Assembly (NCBI GenBank): GCA_002385675.1
Contig: DGDY01000107.1
Location: 1-12,339, forward strand
DNA: 12,339 nt
Direction of reading: 5' to 3'
From: Anaerolineales bacterium UBA3940
Lineage (GTDB): Bacteria > Chloroflexota > Anaerolineae > Aggregatilineales > UBA3940
The notes below the pieces were generated by a model. The model ran no database searches, was not told the origin of the DNA, and worked only from the letters and a program-made list of their open reading frames with translations. Positions 1 through 6,834 of the stretch are shown one piece after another. Both the position numbers and the translations under genes were made by a program. Each line of letters opens with the position of its first letter. Within the stretch, counting starts at the first letter, position 1.

Positions 1-993
1 AGCTATAAGGACATCCTGCCGGAGTTGACACCGCTGCTCATCCAGAAGCTGCTCGACGTGCGCAGCGCCCGGGATGTGATGCGGCGCTGGGAAGCGGTGG
101 AGGAGATCACGGCGAGGAACGACCTGCTTGTCTACTCGACCAATCCGGCTATCCAGGCGCTCGCCGAGACGCTCGGCTGGGATGGCGCGATCCCCGCGGC
201 CCCCGGCGATTACGTGTACCCGGTCGAGGCGAACATCTCCTACAACAAGGTGAACCTCAACATCTCCCGCTCGGTGAGCTACCACGTCAGCCTGGTGAAC
301 CCGATGGAGCCTTACGCCATGCTGAACATCGAGTACGCGAACCGCAGCCAGGGGGAGCCCGGCACCTGCTGGGACCGCTCGCCGAGCCCGCAGCGGGCAT
401 ACGTGTACCGGGCGCACGACTGCTACGGCAACTACCTGCGTCTCTATCTGCCGCAGGGCGCGCAGATGGTGAACCCGCCTCGCTTCCCGATCCCGCCGAG
501 CTATCTCTACGTGGATGACCCGGCTGCCGGGCAGTTCGGCAAGCTGCCCGATGAGCAGGGCAAGGAGGTGTACGGCGGGCTGATCGTCGTACCGATTGGC
601 CGGTCGGTCACCGCGCCGTTTACCTACCGGCTCGACCCTGAGCAGATCTTCACCCTCCGGCCAGACGGTGCGCTCGTCTACCGCCTGCTCGTGCAGAAGC
701 AGCCCGGCGTCCGGCCCTACCCGCTGTTTGTGACCATCGACCTGCCGGGCGGCGCTGAGGTGCTTGAGATCAGCCCCGAACCGGTCTACGCGGACGGGGG
801 CACGATCTACTTCGAGCAGGTGCAGGGGACTGATTTCGAGGTGCAGGTGGTCATGCGAGTGCCGGGGACGCCGGACGGCCTGCCGCTTGAGGCAACACCG
901 GCGGCCACCCCCACCCCGCGCATCCTGCCGACGCTGGCGCCGCTGCCTGTCGTACCGCCGACCCTGACGCCGCAGCCGACGCCTGCACCTTAA
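1..993 (+). CDS. DUF4012 family protein, C-terminal part (5' truncated)
   Basis: The frame is open from the first base, so the gene begins outside the window; a TTG at 25 is not a credible start. The visible 330 residues match the C-terminal half of DUF4012 proteins. The recognisable pattern is a 'LLVYSTNP..QALAETLGWDG' segment (about residues 42-61), then a 'GDYVYPVEANISYNKVN' stretch, then alternating beta-strand sequence with 'Y.AMLNIEYANRS' and 'YLRLYLPQGAQ'. The last 40 or so residues are a low-complexity Thr/Pro/Ala tail with no LPXTG-type sorting signal and no C-terminal membrane helix. DUF4012 proteins are poorly characterised, usually carry an N-terminal membrane helix (missing here) and often sit near exopolysaccharide genes. 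An extracytoplasmic role is inferred from that context. The stop codon overlaps that of the opposing DUF2723 gene. Confidence 0.8.
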   Translation, partial: SYKDILPELTPLLIQKLLDVRSARDVMRRWEAVEEITARNDLLVYSTNPAIQALAETLGWDGAIPAAPGDYVYPVEANISYNKVNLNISRSVSYHVSLVNPMEPYAMLNIEYANRSQGEPGTCWDRSPSPQRAYVYRAHDCYGNYLRLYLPQGAQMVNPPRFPIPPSYLYVDDPAAGQFGKLPDEQGKEVYGGLIVVPIGRSVTAPFTYRLDPEQIFTLRPDGALVYRLLVQKQPGVRPYPLFVTIDLPGGAEVLEISPEPVYADGGTIYFEQVQGTDFEVQVVMRVPGTPDGLPLEATPAATPTPRILPTLAPLPVVPPTLTPQPTPAP

Positions 994-2462
994 TCGCCGG
1001 TGGCAGCGGCGGGCGGCGTGACGATCACAACCGGGACGCCCGGCGGCAGCGCGCGCTGTACGCTTGCCACGTCGAGCGCTGACGGATCAACAGCGTCAAG
1101 CCCCAGGGCGGGGTAGGCTTCGGCCATATCGCGCCGGAACCAGTCGAGGGCCAGCAGGCGCGTGTCGATAGGCACAACGTCGGCGCGGCCCACGCTGACC
1201 ACCGCCGCATAGCGGATGGCGAAGGACAGCGCCTCGTCCTCGGACAGGATGACGCTGTTCGGCGGGGCGCTGCTCACGACCTCCCGCCCGAACGCATCGG
1301 CCTCAGTCGTGACGCGTGCCGTCGTGTTGGCCCCCCGTACCGCAAGTGGAGCGAGCACAAGCGCCGCCAGCCCGGCGGCGGCCAGCCCGCGCGCCCATCG
1401 CTGCTCCGGCAGCCATGTAAAGACGACCCTGTACACGGCCTCGGCGAGCGTCAGCACCAGCAGGAGCAGCGTTGGGTACAGGTAGGGCAGTGTATCGGCG
1501 GAGTCGTAACCGGCGACAAGCACGAGGTTCAGGGTGATGGTGATGGCAGCCGCCACGAGCAGCGGGCGGCGTGTGTCCCACCACACGGACAGCCCCAGCA
1601 GCGCGAGCGCCATCCCCGGTAGTGAGAGCTGCCGCACCAGCACGCCGATAAGCGGCGCGAGACGTGCCGCCGCAAGCCCCGGCCTGAACCGCCCGGCGTA
1701 GTCGGCGGCGGTCACAACCTGTACAAACCGCGCAGGGGTATCCGGATCGCCCCAGTTGCTGAGCGGCACCGCCCCTGCCCGCAGTGGCAGGTAGGCAAAT
1801 ACAGCCAGCCCGAGCAGGAAGGCGAGCAGCGCAAGTAGGTTCCCGCGCCGGGCGAGCGGCCTGTGCCCGCGCCGGAACAGCACCCCTACCGCGAAAAGCA
1901 TGACGAGGCCGACCATGTAGTGGCTGCCCGGCCCCAGCCCCGCGACAAGCCCGAAGGCGGCGAGGCGGCGCGTGAAGGCTCTGTCGTCGGGGGTGGCGTC
2001 GGCGTGGAAGGCCAGCCAGAGCAGCGCCGCGCAGACCAGCGCCGCCAGCGCATACACCTCCGTGATGATGGCCTGCGTCCACACCACCTCAATCAGGCCG
2101 AAGGCCAGCCCTGCCAGCGCCCCGGTGAGGAACGCGGGTGTGGAGGCGCGCCCGTCACCCGCGATGACCCGGCTCGCCGTGTACCCGACGAGCACAACCG
2201 CGCCCGCCGCGCAGAGCGCGGAGAAGACGTTGAGCTTCCACGCGAACGATGCGACCGGCACGAGCCGGGCCGCCTGCGCCAGCAGCAGATAGGTCGGGTA
2301 GCCGGGCGGGTGGACAAGGCCCAGTGTGTACACACCCGTTGCCAGTTCGCCGCCATCTGCCCCGCCGAGGTCCCACGTCAGCCCGTGCGGCATCGTGGCG
2401 AGATAGAACGCCAGCATCAGCAGCCCGGCTGCCACCGGCGCGAGGCGAGCAAGCCTACTCAT
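990..2462 (-). CDS. DUF2723 (TMEM260-like) multi-pass membrane protein, probable GT-C glycosyltransferase
   Basis: This 490-residue protein begins with a hydrophobic helix. It then has the DUF2723 signature 'GGADGGELATGVYTLGLVHPPGYP' split over residues 33-56, in which the acidic residues D36 and E39 and the HPPGYP loop stand out. About ten further hydrophobic segments follow up to residue 375, and then a soluble C-terminal part from about residue 390 ('ILSEDEALSFAIRYAAVV...RADVVPIDTRLL'), which is typical of the family. DUF2723 is a GT-C-like membrane family; its eukaryotic member TMEM260 is a protein O-mannosyltransferase. A transfer of sugar from a lipid donor on the outer face of the membrane is therefore likely, but the substrate is unknown. 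The ATG start overlaps the end of the sortase gene by 8 nt (ATGAGTAG), so translation is probably coupled. The stop overlaps the opposing DUF4012 gene by 4 nt. Confidence 0.82.
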   Translation of the reverse strand: MSRLARLAPVAAGLLMLAFYLATMPHGLTWDLGGADGGELATGVYTLGLVHPPGYPTYLLLAQAARLVPVASFAWKLNVFSALCAAGAVVLVGYTASRVIAGDGRASTPAFLTGALAGLAFGLIEVVWTQAIITEVYALAALVCAALLWLAFHADATPDDRAFTRRLAAFGLVAGLGPGSHYMVGLVMLFAVGVLFRRGHRPLARRGNLLALLAFLLGLAVFAYLPLRAGAVPLSNWGDPDTPARFVQVVTAADYAGRFRPGLAAARLAPLIGVLVRQLSLPGMALALLGLSVWWDTRRPLLVAAAITITLNLVLVAGYDSADTLPYLYPTLLLLVLTLAEAVYRVVFTWLPEQRWARGLAAAGLAALVLAPLAVRGANTTARVTTEADAFGREVVSSAPPNSVILSEDEALSFAIRYAAVVSVGRADVVPIDTRLLALDWFRRDMAEAYPALGLDAVDPSALDVASVQRALPPGVPVVIVTPPAAATGD

Positions 2463-3126
2463 CCGCCGGGACGGCTACCACGATCAGCCGCTGCGTGCAT
2501 TCCCCTTCCGGCTGGCAGGTGATGAGCGTCACCCGTTTGGAAAGCTCCGGGTCGATATAGTCCAGCGTGCGCTGTGCCTCCTCCGGGTTGCCCTCCACCT
2601 GGAAGAGTTCGACTTCCGTCACCTCGTACCTGTACTCGGCGTTGAACTGGTCTATCAGGATGATCTCGTCGCCCACCTCGACGCGCGGCAGGTTGCGGAA
2701 GACCTCAACCGGCGAGGTGCGGTTGTGCCCGACGATAACGGTGTTGCCGTCCCCATCGAGCGGCGCTGACAGCGCCCAGTACCCGGCGTGCTCGTCTGGC
2801 GTCGGCAGGTAGCCTTCCTGATCAACGGCGACAATCAGCACTGGCACATCGACCCCCGCACTCGGAATCTGGACGCGGGCCGGGCGGGCCGGGCCGGGCG
2901 GCGGCGTCGCTGTTACGTTGAGGTCGGCCACCTCCCCGACGGGCGGCAGCGGCGTCGGCACGTTCTCCGGGCGGCTCCCGGCGTCCTGAGGGGCTGCCAG
3001 CGGAGCTTCGGCCTGTGCGCCGCCGTCGGCAGGCGCGTCGGACGCGCCGCGCTGACAGGCGCTGAGAGCGGCGGCGAGCAACAGAGCGAGCACGATGGTC
3101 AGCGAACGCTTGAGAGTGAGCAACAT
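2455..3126 (-). CDS. Sortase family transpeptidase, predicted lipoprotein
   Basis: The 223-residue product has the complete sortase active site: His134 in 'VIVGHN', Cys204 in 'TLITCQ' and Arg213 in 'TQRLIVVAVP'. The fold begins around residue 84 ('ARVQIPSAGVDVPV'). Sortases cleave a sorting signal and join the protein to an amino acceptor at the cell surface. The N-terminus is basic, then hydrophobic, and ends in LSAC at residues 21-24. This fits a lipobox with Cys24 as the lipidated residue, followed by a Pro/Ala-rich linker (25-82). Such anchoring differs from the usual single membrane helix of sortases. The catalytic subclass cannot be fixed from sequence alone; the single-domain form is nearer to classes D/E/F than A or B. 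The start is supported by an AAAGG sequence 8 nt upstream. No protein in the window carries an obvious sorting signal, so its substrate is not visible here. Confidence 0.9.
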   Translation of the reverse strand: MLLTLKRSLTIVLALLLAAALSACQRGASDAPADGGAQAEAPLAAPQDAGSRPENVPTPLPPVGEVADLNVTATPPPGPARPARVQIPSAGVDVPVLIVAVDQEGYLPTPDEHAGYWALSAPLDGDGNTVIVGHNRTSPVEVFRNLPRVEVGDEIILIDQFNAEYRYEVTEVELFQVEGNPEEAQRTLDYIDPELSKRVTLITCQPEGECTQRLIVVAVPADE

Positions 3127-3143
3127 AGCCAGCCTTTCAACAG

Positions 3144-3172
3144 AAAAAGCTCAACCGGTTACGCGGTTGAGC
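3144..3172 (-). terminator. Intrinsic terminator between the repeat protein and the sortase gene
   Basis: A perfect 9-bp stem (GCTCAACCG at 3149-3157, CGGTTGAGC at 3164-3172) with a 6-nt loop is followed on the minus strand by five T residues (3144-3148). It lies 32 nt past the stop of the two-repeat secreted protein and only 17 nt before the sortase ATG. It can end the upstream transcript or attenuate read-through into the sortase gene. Confidence 0.85.
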
Positions 3173-3204
3173 CAGTGTATCACAAACCGGGAGATGCGCA
3201 GGCG

Positions 3205-4083
3205 CTACCGGATGATCCCCGGCTTGATGTAGCCGGTCAGCGCGCCTGCCGGGGCCGGGGCCTCGAAGATCCCGCAGTGCCCGTCCTGCATACCGGTGAA
3301 GGTCCAGTAGAGCGTCCTGCCGTCCGGCGATACCCCGACGCTGCCCGGCCCGACGGTCGTCTGCGTCAGATTGGCGTCGCTGCCGATGCACATGACGGTC
3401 AGGTTGCCTGCCATCGCGATGCAGCCCTCGGTCGTTTCCAGCGACACAGACTGGCGGCCCCAGCGCGTTGGGAAGAAGCCGCACGGGTTGAACTCGGCGA
3501 AGGCCCGGAACCAGTTGGGTAGCTCGTTGCGGATGCGGAAGTCGGCGGCGGAGGTGTACGGGTCGGTCAGGTCCCAGGCCCGCAGGATGTCGGCGGGCGC
3601 GGGGCTGATCACGCCGGGGGCAACCACGCGGCTGCCAATAAAGATGCCGCAGTGACCATCCTGGCGCGTCATGCTCTCCAGGTACAGCGTGCCACCATCC
3701 GGGCTGACACCGAAGTCCGTCACGGTGTTGGTCACCAGTTGGCCGAAGCTGTTAATGCACATGACGGTCAGGTTGCCGGCGGCAGCCAGGCAGGCCTCAA
3801 GCCCGTCGAGCGGGATGCGCACCTGCCCCCACTGAGTCTGGAAGAAGGCACAGGGCCTCTGCGCAGCGAAGGCGCTGAACCAGGAGGCGAGCGACTGCCG
3901 CACCCAGTCCGGCGCGCCGTCGAGGATTTCATCCCACGCGCGGATAATCGCAGGGCCGCCACCCGGAGGCGGAGCGGGGACGGTGCCTTGTGCGCTGGCG
4001 ATCCACGTGCCGCCAGCGAGCACAATCACCAGGATTGCGGCGAGCGCCACGCCTGCCCGTACCAGCGTCTTAGGGATACTCAT
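3205..4083 (-). CDS. Secreted protein with two tandem four-cysteine repeats, unknown family
   Basis: I do not recognise the family. The ATG at 4083 is chosen over an upstream in-frame ATG at 4218 because a clear promoter (4132-4160) lies between them, and because the product then starts with a good signal peptide: MSIPKTLVR, a hydrophobic core (11-26), and a likely cleavage after IASAQG near residue 31. An AAAGGA lies 12 nt upstream, slightly far for a ribosome site. The mature protein is two copies of one domain, residues about 46-150 and 164-275. Both share 'RAW', a 'W..AFA...PC.FF.T.WG' block, 'GNLTVMCI', 'GVSPDG.TLY' and 'QDGHCGIF'. Each has four cysteines with nearly the same spacing: 78, 98, 109, 145 and 201, 221, 232, 270. 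Disulphide bonding and a surface or secreted location are inferred. It has no sorting signal and no C-terminal membrane helix. Confidence 0.82.
   Translation of the reverse strand: MSIPKTLVRAGVALAAILVIVLAGGTWIASAQGTVPAPPPGGGPAIIRAWDEILDGAPDWVRQSLASWFSAFAAQRPCAFFQTQWGQVRIPLDGLEACLAAAGNLTVMCINSFGQLVTNTVTDFGVSPDGGTLYLESMTRQDGHCGIFIGSRVVAPGVISPAPADILRAWDLTDPYTSAADFRIRNELPNWFRAFAEFNPCGFFPTRWGRQSVSLETTEGCIAMAGNLTVMCIGSDANLTQTTVGPGSVGVSPDGRTLYWTFTGMQDGHCGIFEAPAPAGALTGYIKPGIIR
3259..3594 (-). repeat. Second copy of the internal four-cysteine protein repeat
   Basis: This segment encodes residues about 164-275 of the secreted protein. It repeats the preceding domain (3634-3948), with cysteines spaced 20, 11 and 38 residues apart against 20, 11 and 36 in the first copy, and with the identical words GNLTVMCI, GVSPDG and QDGHCGIF. 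Confidence 0.85.
3634..3948 (-). repeat. First copy of the internal four-cysteine protein repeat
   Basis: This segment encodes residues about 46-150 of the secreted protein, with cysteines at 78, 98, 109 and 145. It aligns without large gaps to the second copy at 3259-3594. The copies have diverged elsewhere, which points to an old duplication rather than a recent one. Confidence 0.85.
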
Positions 4084-4131
4084 GGGATGATGCCGTCCTT
4101 TCACATACCGCTGGAAGGGCGTGATATCGCC

Positions 4132-4160
4132 ATTATAGGAGCAGGTTTCGTGCAGGTCAA
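4132..4160 (-). promoter_or_regulatory. Sigma-70 type promoter of the two-repeat secreted protein
   Basis: On the minus strand a TTGACC (-35, 4155-4160) and a perfect TATAAT (-10, 4132-4137) are separated by 17 bp. Transcription would begin near 4125, giving a leader of about 40 nt before the ATG at 4083. This rules out the in-frame ATG at 4218 as the start. Confidence 0.8.
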
Positions 4161-4300
4161 CCGGGTTGGCTGGCAGGGATGTCAGGGCTTGCAGCAGGTG
4201 CAACCGGGTGGCGATCAAAGGGTTAGTACTGGCAGCAGCTTGAAGATCGGGGCGCTTTCAGGCAAGAGTAAATTTTTTGTGAAAGTTACAGCCGCGTTAC

Positions 4301-4330
4301 TGGACAGGTTAACAGGGCCTATGCTATGAT
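4301..4330 (+). promoter_or_regulatory. Candidate sigma-70 promoter of the dehydratase-vanZ unit
   Basis: TGGACA (4301-4306) and TATGAT (4325-4330), each one base from consensus, are separated by 18 bp. A start near 4337 would leave a leader of about 180 nt before the ATG at 4515. It is the only good plus-strand match I found in this intergenic region. Confidence 0.55.
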
Positions 4331-4394
4331 GGCGCGCAGAGGGTGGGATAGACACTTTCCCCTATATCGCCGGCAACGATCAACGTAACAATAT

Positions 4395-4413
4395 GCTGTG
4401 CTGTTTGCACAGC
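4395..4413 (+). promoter_or_regulatory. Short perfect hairpin in the dehydratase leader
   Basis: GCTGTGC (4395-4401) pairs perfectly with GCACAGC (4407-4413) around a TGTTT loop. It lies downstream of the candidate promoter and is followed by AAATTT, so it could act as a leader structure or an operator. A U-rich terminator tail is absent. Confidence 0.4.
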
Positions 4414-4514
4414 AAATTTCCTTCACGTTCGGGCTGTGGCAGTGTGCGCATACCCGCCTTTCACCTGATTCTTCCACCCGGCGGTGCCACACTGTAAGGG
4501 GAATTATTAGCCTG

Positions 4515-6446
4515 ATGAATTTTGTCGCTCGTACGGGCGCGCGGCTTGGCATTCCGGTTAGCAGGTATGTATCCATCAAATACGCCATTGATCTGCTGCT
4601 GTGGACGCTTGCCGCACCTTTAGCCTTTGTCCTGCGTCTTGAGCTTGGCGTCGTCACCTACCTCCAGCCCATCCTGCTCTACATGCTGACGGGCCTCGTT
4701 ATCAAGGGGCTGGTGCTGCACTTCTACCTGCTGCACCGCCAGGCGTGGCACAAAGTTGGCGTGCGAGACCTCTACAAGCTCATCTACGCCATCTGCTCTG
4801 CAACGGTTGTCCTGCTGGTGCTGGGCCTCATGCTCGGCCCAGCGCTGCGCATCCCGCGTAGCATCCCTCTTCTCGACGGCATCCTGGCCGTGCTGTTCCT
4901 CTCCGGGGCGCGGCTCGCGATGCGCCTCTACAACGAGCGGCTCGCCTCGAACGCCGTCAAGCAGGATGCCCGCCGCGTGTTGATCGCGGGGGCGGGCGAA
5001 GCGGGCACGATGATCGCCCGTGAGATGATCCGCCACCCGCACGCCAAGCTCGTGCCCGTCGGCTATGTGGACGACGACCCGAAGAAGCAGCGCCAGTTTG
5101 TCGTCGGCGTGCCGGTGCTGGGCCGTATTGCCGACCTGCCCCGGGTTGCCACGCAGATGAAGGTAGACGAGGTGTTGATCGCCATGCCTTCAGAGCCGGG
5201 CGAGGTCATCCGCCACGTCGTCGATCTGGCACGGCAGGCGCGCGTCCGCTACCGCATCATCCCCGGCGTGTATGACATCCTGAGCGGCAAGGTGAGCATC
5301 TCCCAGATCCGCGAGGTGGATGTTGAAGACCTGCTGCGGCGGGAGTCGGTTCGTCTAGACCTCAAGGAGATTGCCGACTACCTCGAAGGCCGCACGGTGC
5401 TGGTATCCGGCGCGGCGGGTTCCATCGGCTCGGAGCTTGTACGGCAGATCGTCCCTTTCCGTCCCGGCAAGATTGTTCTGCTCGACCGCGAGGAGAACAA
5501 CTTGTACCTGTTCGAGCGAGAGCTGACCGCCGAGTTCCCTGAGCTGTACGTCCACTCGGTCGTCGCCGACGTGCGCCGCCGCCCGAAGCTGGATCGTGTG
5601 TTTGCCGAGTACCGGCCCGAGGTTGTATTCCATGCGGCGGCGTACAAGCACGTCCCGGTCATGGAGATGAACCCCAGCGAGGCGATTCTCAACAACGTAG
5701 GCGGGACGCAGAACCTCATCGAGGCAGCCGAGAAGTACGGCGTGCTGCGCTTCGTCAATATCTCGACCGATAAGGCGGTCCGGCCCACGTCCGTCATGGG
5801 CGCATCGAAGCGGGTGGCCGAGTACCTGGTGGAGGCTGCCGCCGCCCGCGCCTGTGAGGGCCGCGCCTTTGTCTCGGTGCGCTTCGGCAACGTGCTGGGC
5901 AGCCGGGGCAGCGTCGTGCCGATCTTCAAGCAGCAGATCACCCGGGGCGGGCCGGTGACCATCACCGAGCCGGAGATGACCCGCTACTTCATGAGCATTT
6001 CCGAAGCAGCGCAGCTTGTGCTGCAGGCCGCCGGGCTGGGCGAGAACGGGGCGGTGTACGTGCTCGACATGGGCAAGCCGGTCAAGATCATCGACCTGGC
6101 CTACGACCTCATCCGCCTCTCCGGTCTGGAGCCGGGCGTGGACGTGCGCATCGAGGTAGTGGGCCCGCGCCCGGGCGAGAAGATGCATGAGGAGTTGCTG
6201 ACCGCCGAGGAGGGCACGACGGCCACACGGCATGAGAAAATCTTCTGCGCGCGGAAGAGCGGCGGGCCGGACGACCTTTTCTACGAGCGCCTTGCCGCGC
6301 TGTTTGAGGCTGCGGAAGCCTGTGACGACGAGAAGGTCCGCGCCATCCTTAAAGAAATGCTCCCCTACTACGAGCCGCAGCCGCAGGCGCACGACTACCG
6401 GAATGTCGCCCCGTACCCCTTCGATGCCCTCTCGATCCAGCGGTAG
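4515..6446 (+). CDS. Membrane-bound nucleotide-sugar 4,6-dehydratase (CapD/PglF/WbpM type)
   Basis: The 643-residue product has four hydrophobic helices (about 22-40, 47-70, 89-109, 117-133). A first Rossmann domain follows with GAGEAGT at 158-164, then a catalytic SDR domain with GAAGSIGS at 299-306, STDK at 417-420 and VMGASK with Met428 and Lys432. This is the large class of UDP-N-acetylhexosamine 4,6-dehydratases (PglF, WbpM, CapD), in which Met replaces the usual catalytic Tyr. They make UDP-4-keto-6-deoxy sugars for capsule, O-antigen or protein glycans at the inner face of the membrane. Exact substrate and C5 stereochemistry cannot be read from the sequence. The ATG at 4515 follows AAGGGGA by about 12 nt and begins a natural N-terminus; the frame stays open upstream to a GTG at 4398, but that extension looks non-coding. 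A VanZ-like gene overlaps or abuts its end. Confidence 0.93.
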   Translation: MNFVARTGARLGIPVSRYVSIKYAIDLLLWTLAAPLAFVLRLELGVVTYLQPILLYMLTGLVIKGLVLHFYLLHRQAWHKVGVRDLYKLIYAICSATVVLLVLGLMLGPALRIPRSIPLLDGILAVLFLSGARLAMRLYNERLASNAVKQDARRVLIAGAGEAGTMIAREMIRHPHAKLVPVGYVDDDPKKQRQFVVGVPVLGRIADLPRVATQMKVDEVLIAMPSEPGEVIRHVVDLARQARVRYRIIPGVYDILSGKVSISQIREVDVEDLLRRESVRLDLKEIADYLEGRTVLVSGAAGSIGSELVRQIVPFRPGKIVLLDREENNLYLFERELTAEFPELYVHSVVADVRRRPKLDRVFAEYRPEVVFHAAAYKHVPVMEMNPSEAILNNVGGTQNLIEAAEKYGVLRFVNISTDKAVRPTSVMGASKRVAEYLVEAAAARACEGRAFVSVRFGNVLGSRGSVVPIFKQQITRGGPVTITEPEMTRYFMSISEAAQLVLQAAGLGENGAVYVLDMGKPVKIIDLAYDLIRLSGLEPGVDVRIEVVGPRPGEKMHEELLTAEEGTTATRHEKIFCARKSGGPDDLFYERLAALFEAAEACDDEKVRAILKEMLPYYEPQPQAHDYRNVAPYPFDALSIQR

Positions 6447-6834
6447 GGTGTCTCGCGCGCTTCGCTGGCTGGCGGCCACCGGTTGGACGGTGCTGGTCGT
6501 TGTGCTGATGCTGATGCCCGGTCAGGACTCGGCGGCGGATGACCTCTCCAGCTTTTTCGGCGGCACGGATATCACAGATGCCATCGGGCATGTGTTCCTG
6601 TTCGGTGTCCTGGTGCTTCTGTGGCTGCTGGCGCTCGCCACCGCCCTGCCCCGCGCACGGGCGCTGCGGTGGGCTGTCGCGATCGGGCTGGCGGTGGGGC
6701 TTGTGAGCGAACTGCTGCAGGTCTTCATCCCACACCGAGGCGTGACACTCCTCGACCTGTCCGCGAATGCGCTGGGGGCTGCGGTGGCGCTCGGCGTGCA
6801 GCGCTGGCTGCCGGGCAGCCTGTTTGAGCCTTAG
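6424..6834 (+). CDS. VanZ-like membrane protein
   Basis: The 136-residue product has a hydrophobic helix near residues 18-32 followed by MPGQ. The VanZ pattern follows: 'TDAIGHVFLFGVLVLLW' (51-67) and then 'SELLQVFIPHRGVTLLDLSANALGAA' (95-120), in which E96, Q99, R105, D111 and N115 are the conserved polar residues. VanZ homologues are small multi-pass membrane proteins. VanZ itself raises teicoplanin tolerance by an unclear route, and many homologues sit in exopolysaccharide loci. The ATG at 6424 overlaps the dehydratase gene by 23 bp. A GTG at 6448, one base after the upstream stop, is an equally plausible start (128 residues), and neither has a convincing ribosome site, so coupled translation is likely. 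The stop overlaps the opposing methyltransferase stop by 4 nt. Confidence 0.85.
   Translation: MPSRSSGRVSRALRWLAATGWTVLVVVLMLMPGQDSAADDLSSFFGGTDITDAIGHVFLFGVLVLLWLLALATALPRARALRWAVAIGLAVGLVSELLQVFIPHRGVTLLDLSANALGAAVALGVQRWLPGSLFEP

Larger units (their letters stand above)
4084..4514. other. Divergent intergenic region with two promoters and a leader hairpin
   Basis: This 431-bp stretch lies between the minus-strand secreted protein and the plus-strand dehydratase. It has lower GC than its flanks and carries a promoter on each strand (4132-4160 minus, 4301-4330 plus) plus a 7-bp hairpin in the plus-strand leader (4395-4413). The part between 4161 and 4300 shows no gene or structure that I can support. 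The plus-strand leader of about 180 nt matches no riboswitch class that I recognise. Confidence 0.65.

Noticed and set aside
4084..4218. N-terminal extension of the secreted repeat protein from an ATG at 4218
   Set aside because: The extension includes a strong promoter and has no protein-like features, while the internal ATG at 4083 begins a proper signal peptide.
5796..5810. Loss of the SDR catalytic tyrosine in the dehydratase (Met428 before Lys432)
   Set aside because: The large PglF/WbpM/CapD dehydratases naturally have Met at this position, so this is a family trait and not a defect.
5355..6479. Long open frame (374 codons) on the minus strand across the dehydratase gene
   Set aside because: It is antisense to a clearly conserved dehydratase, its product has no recognisable motif and is rich in Arg, Leu and His, as expected for the reverse frame of a GC-rich gene.
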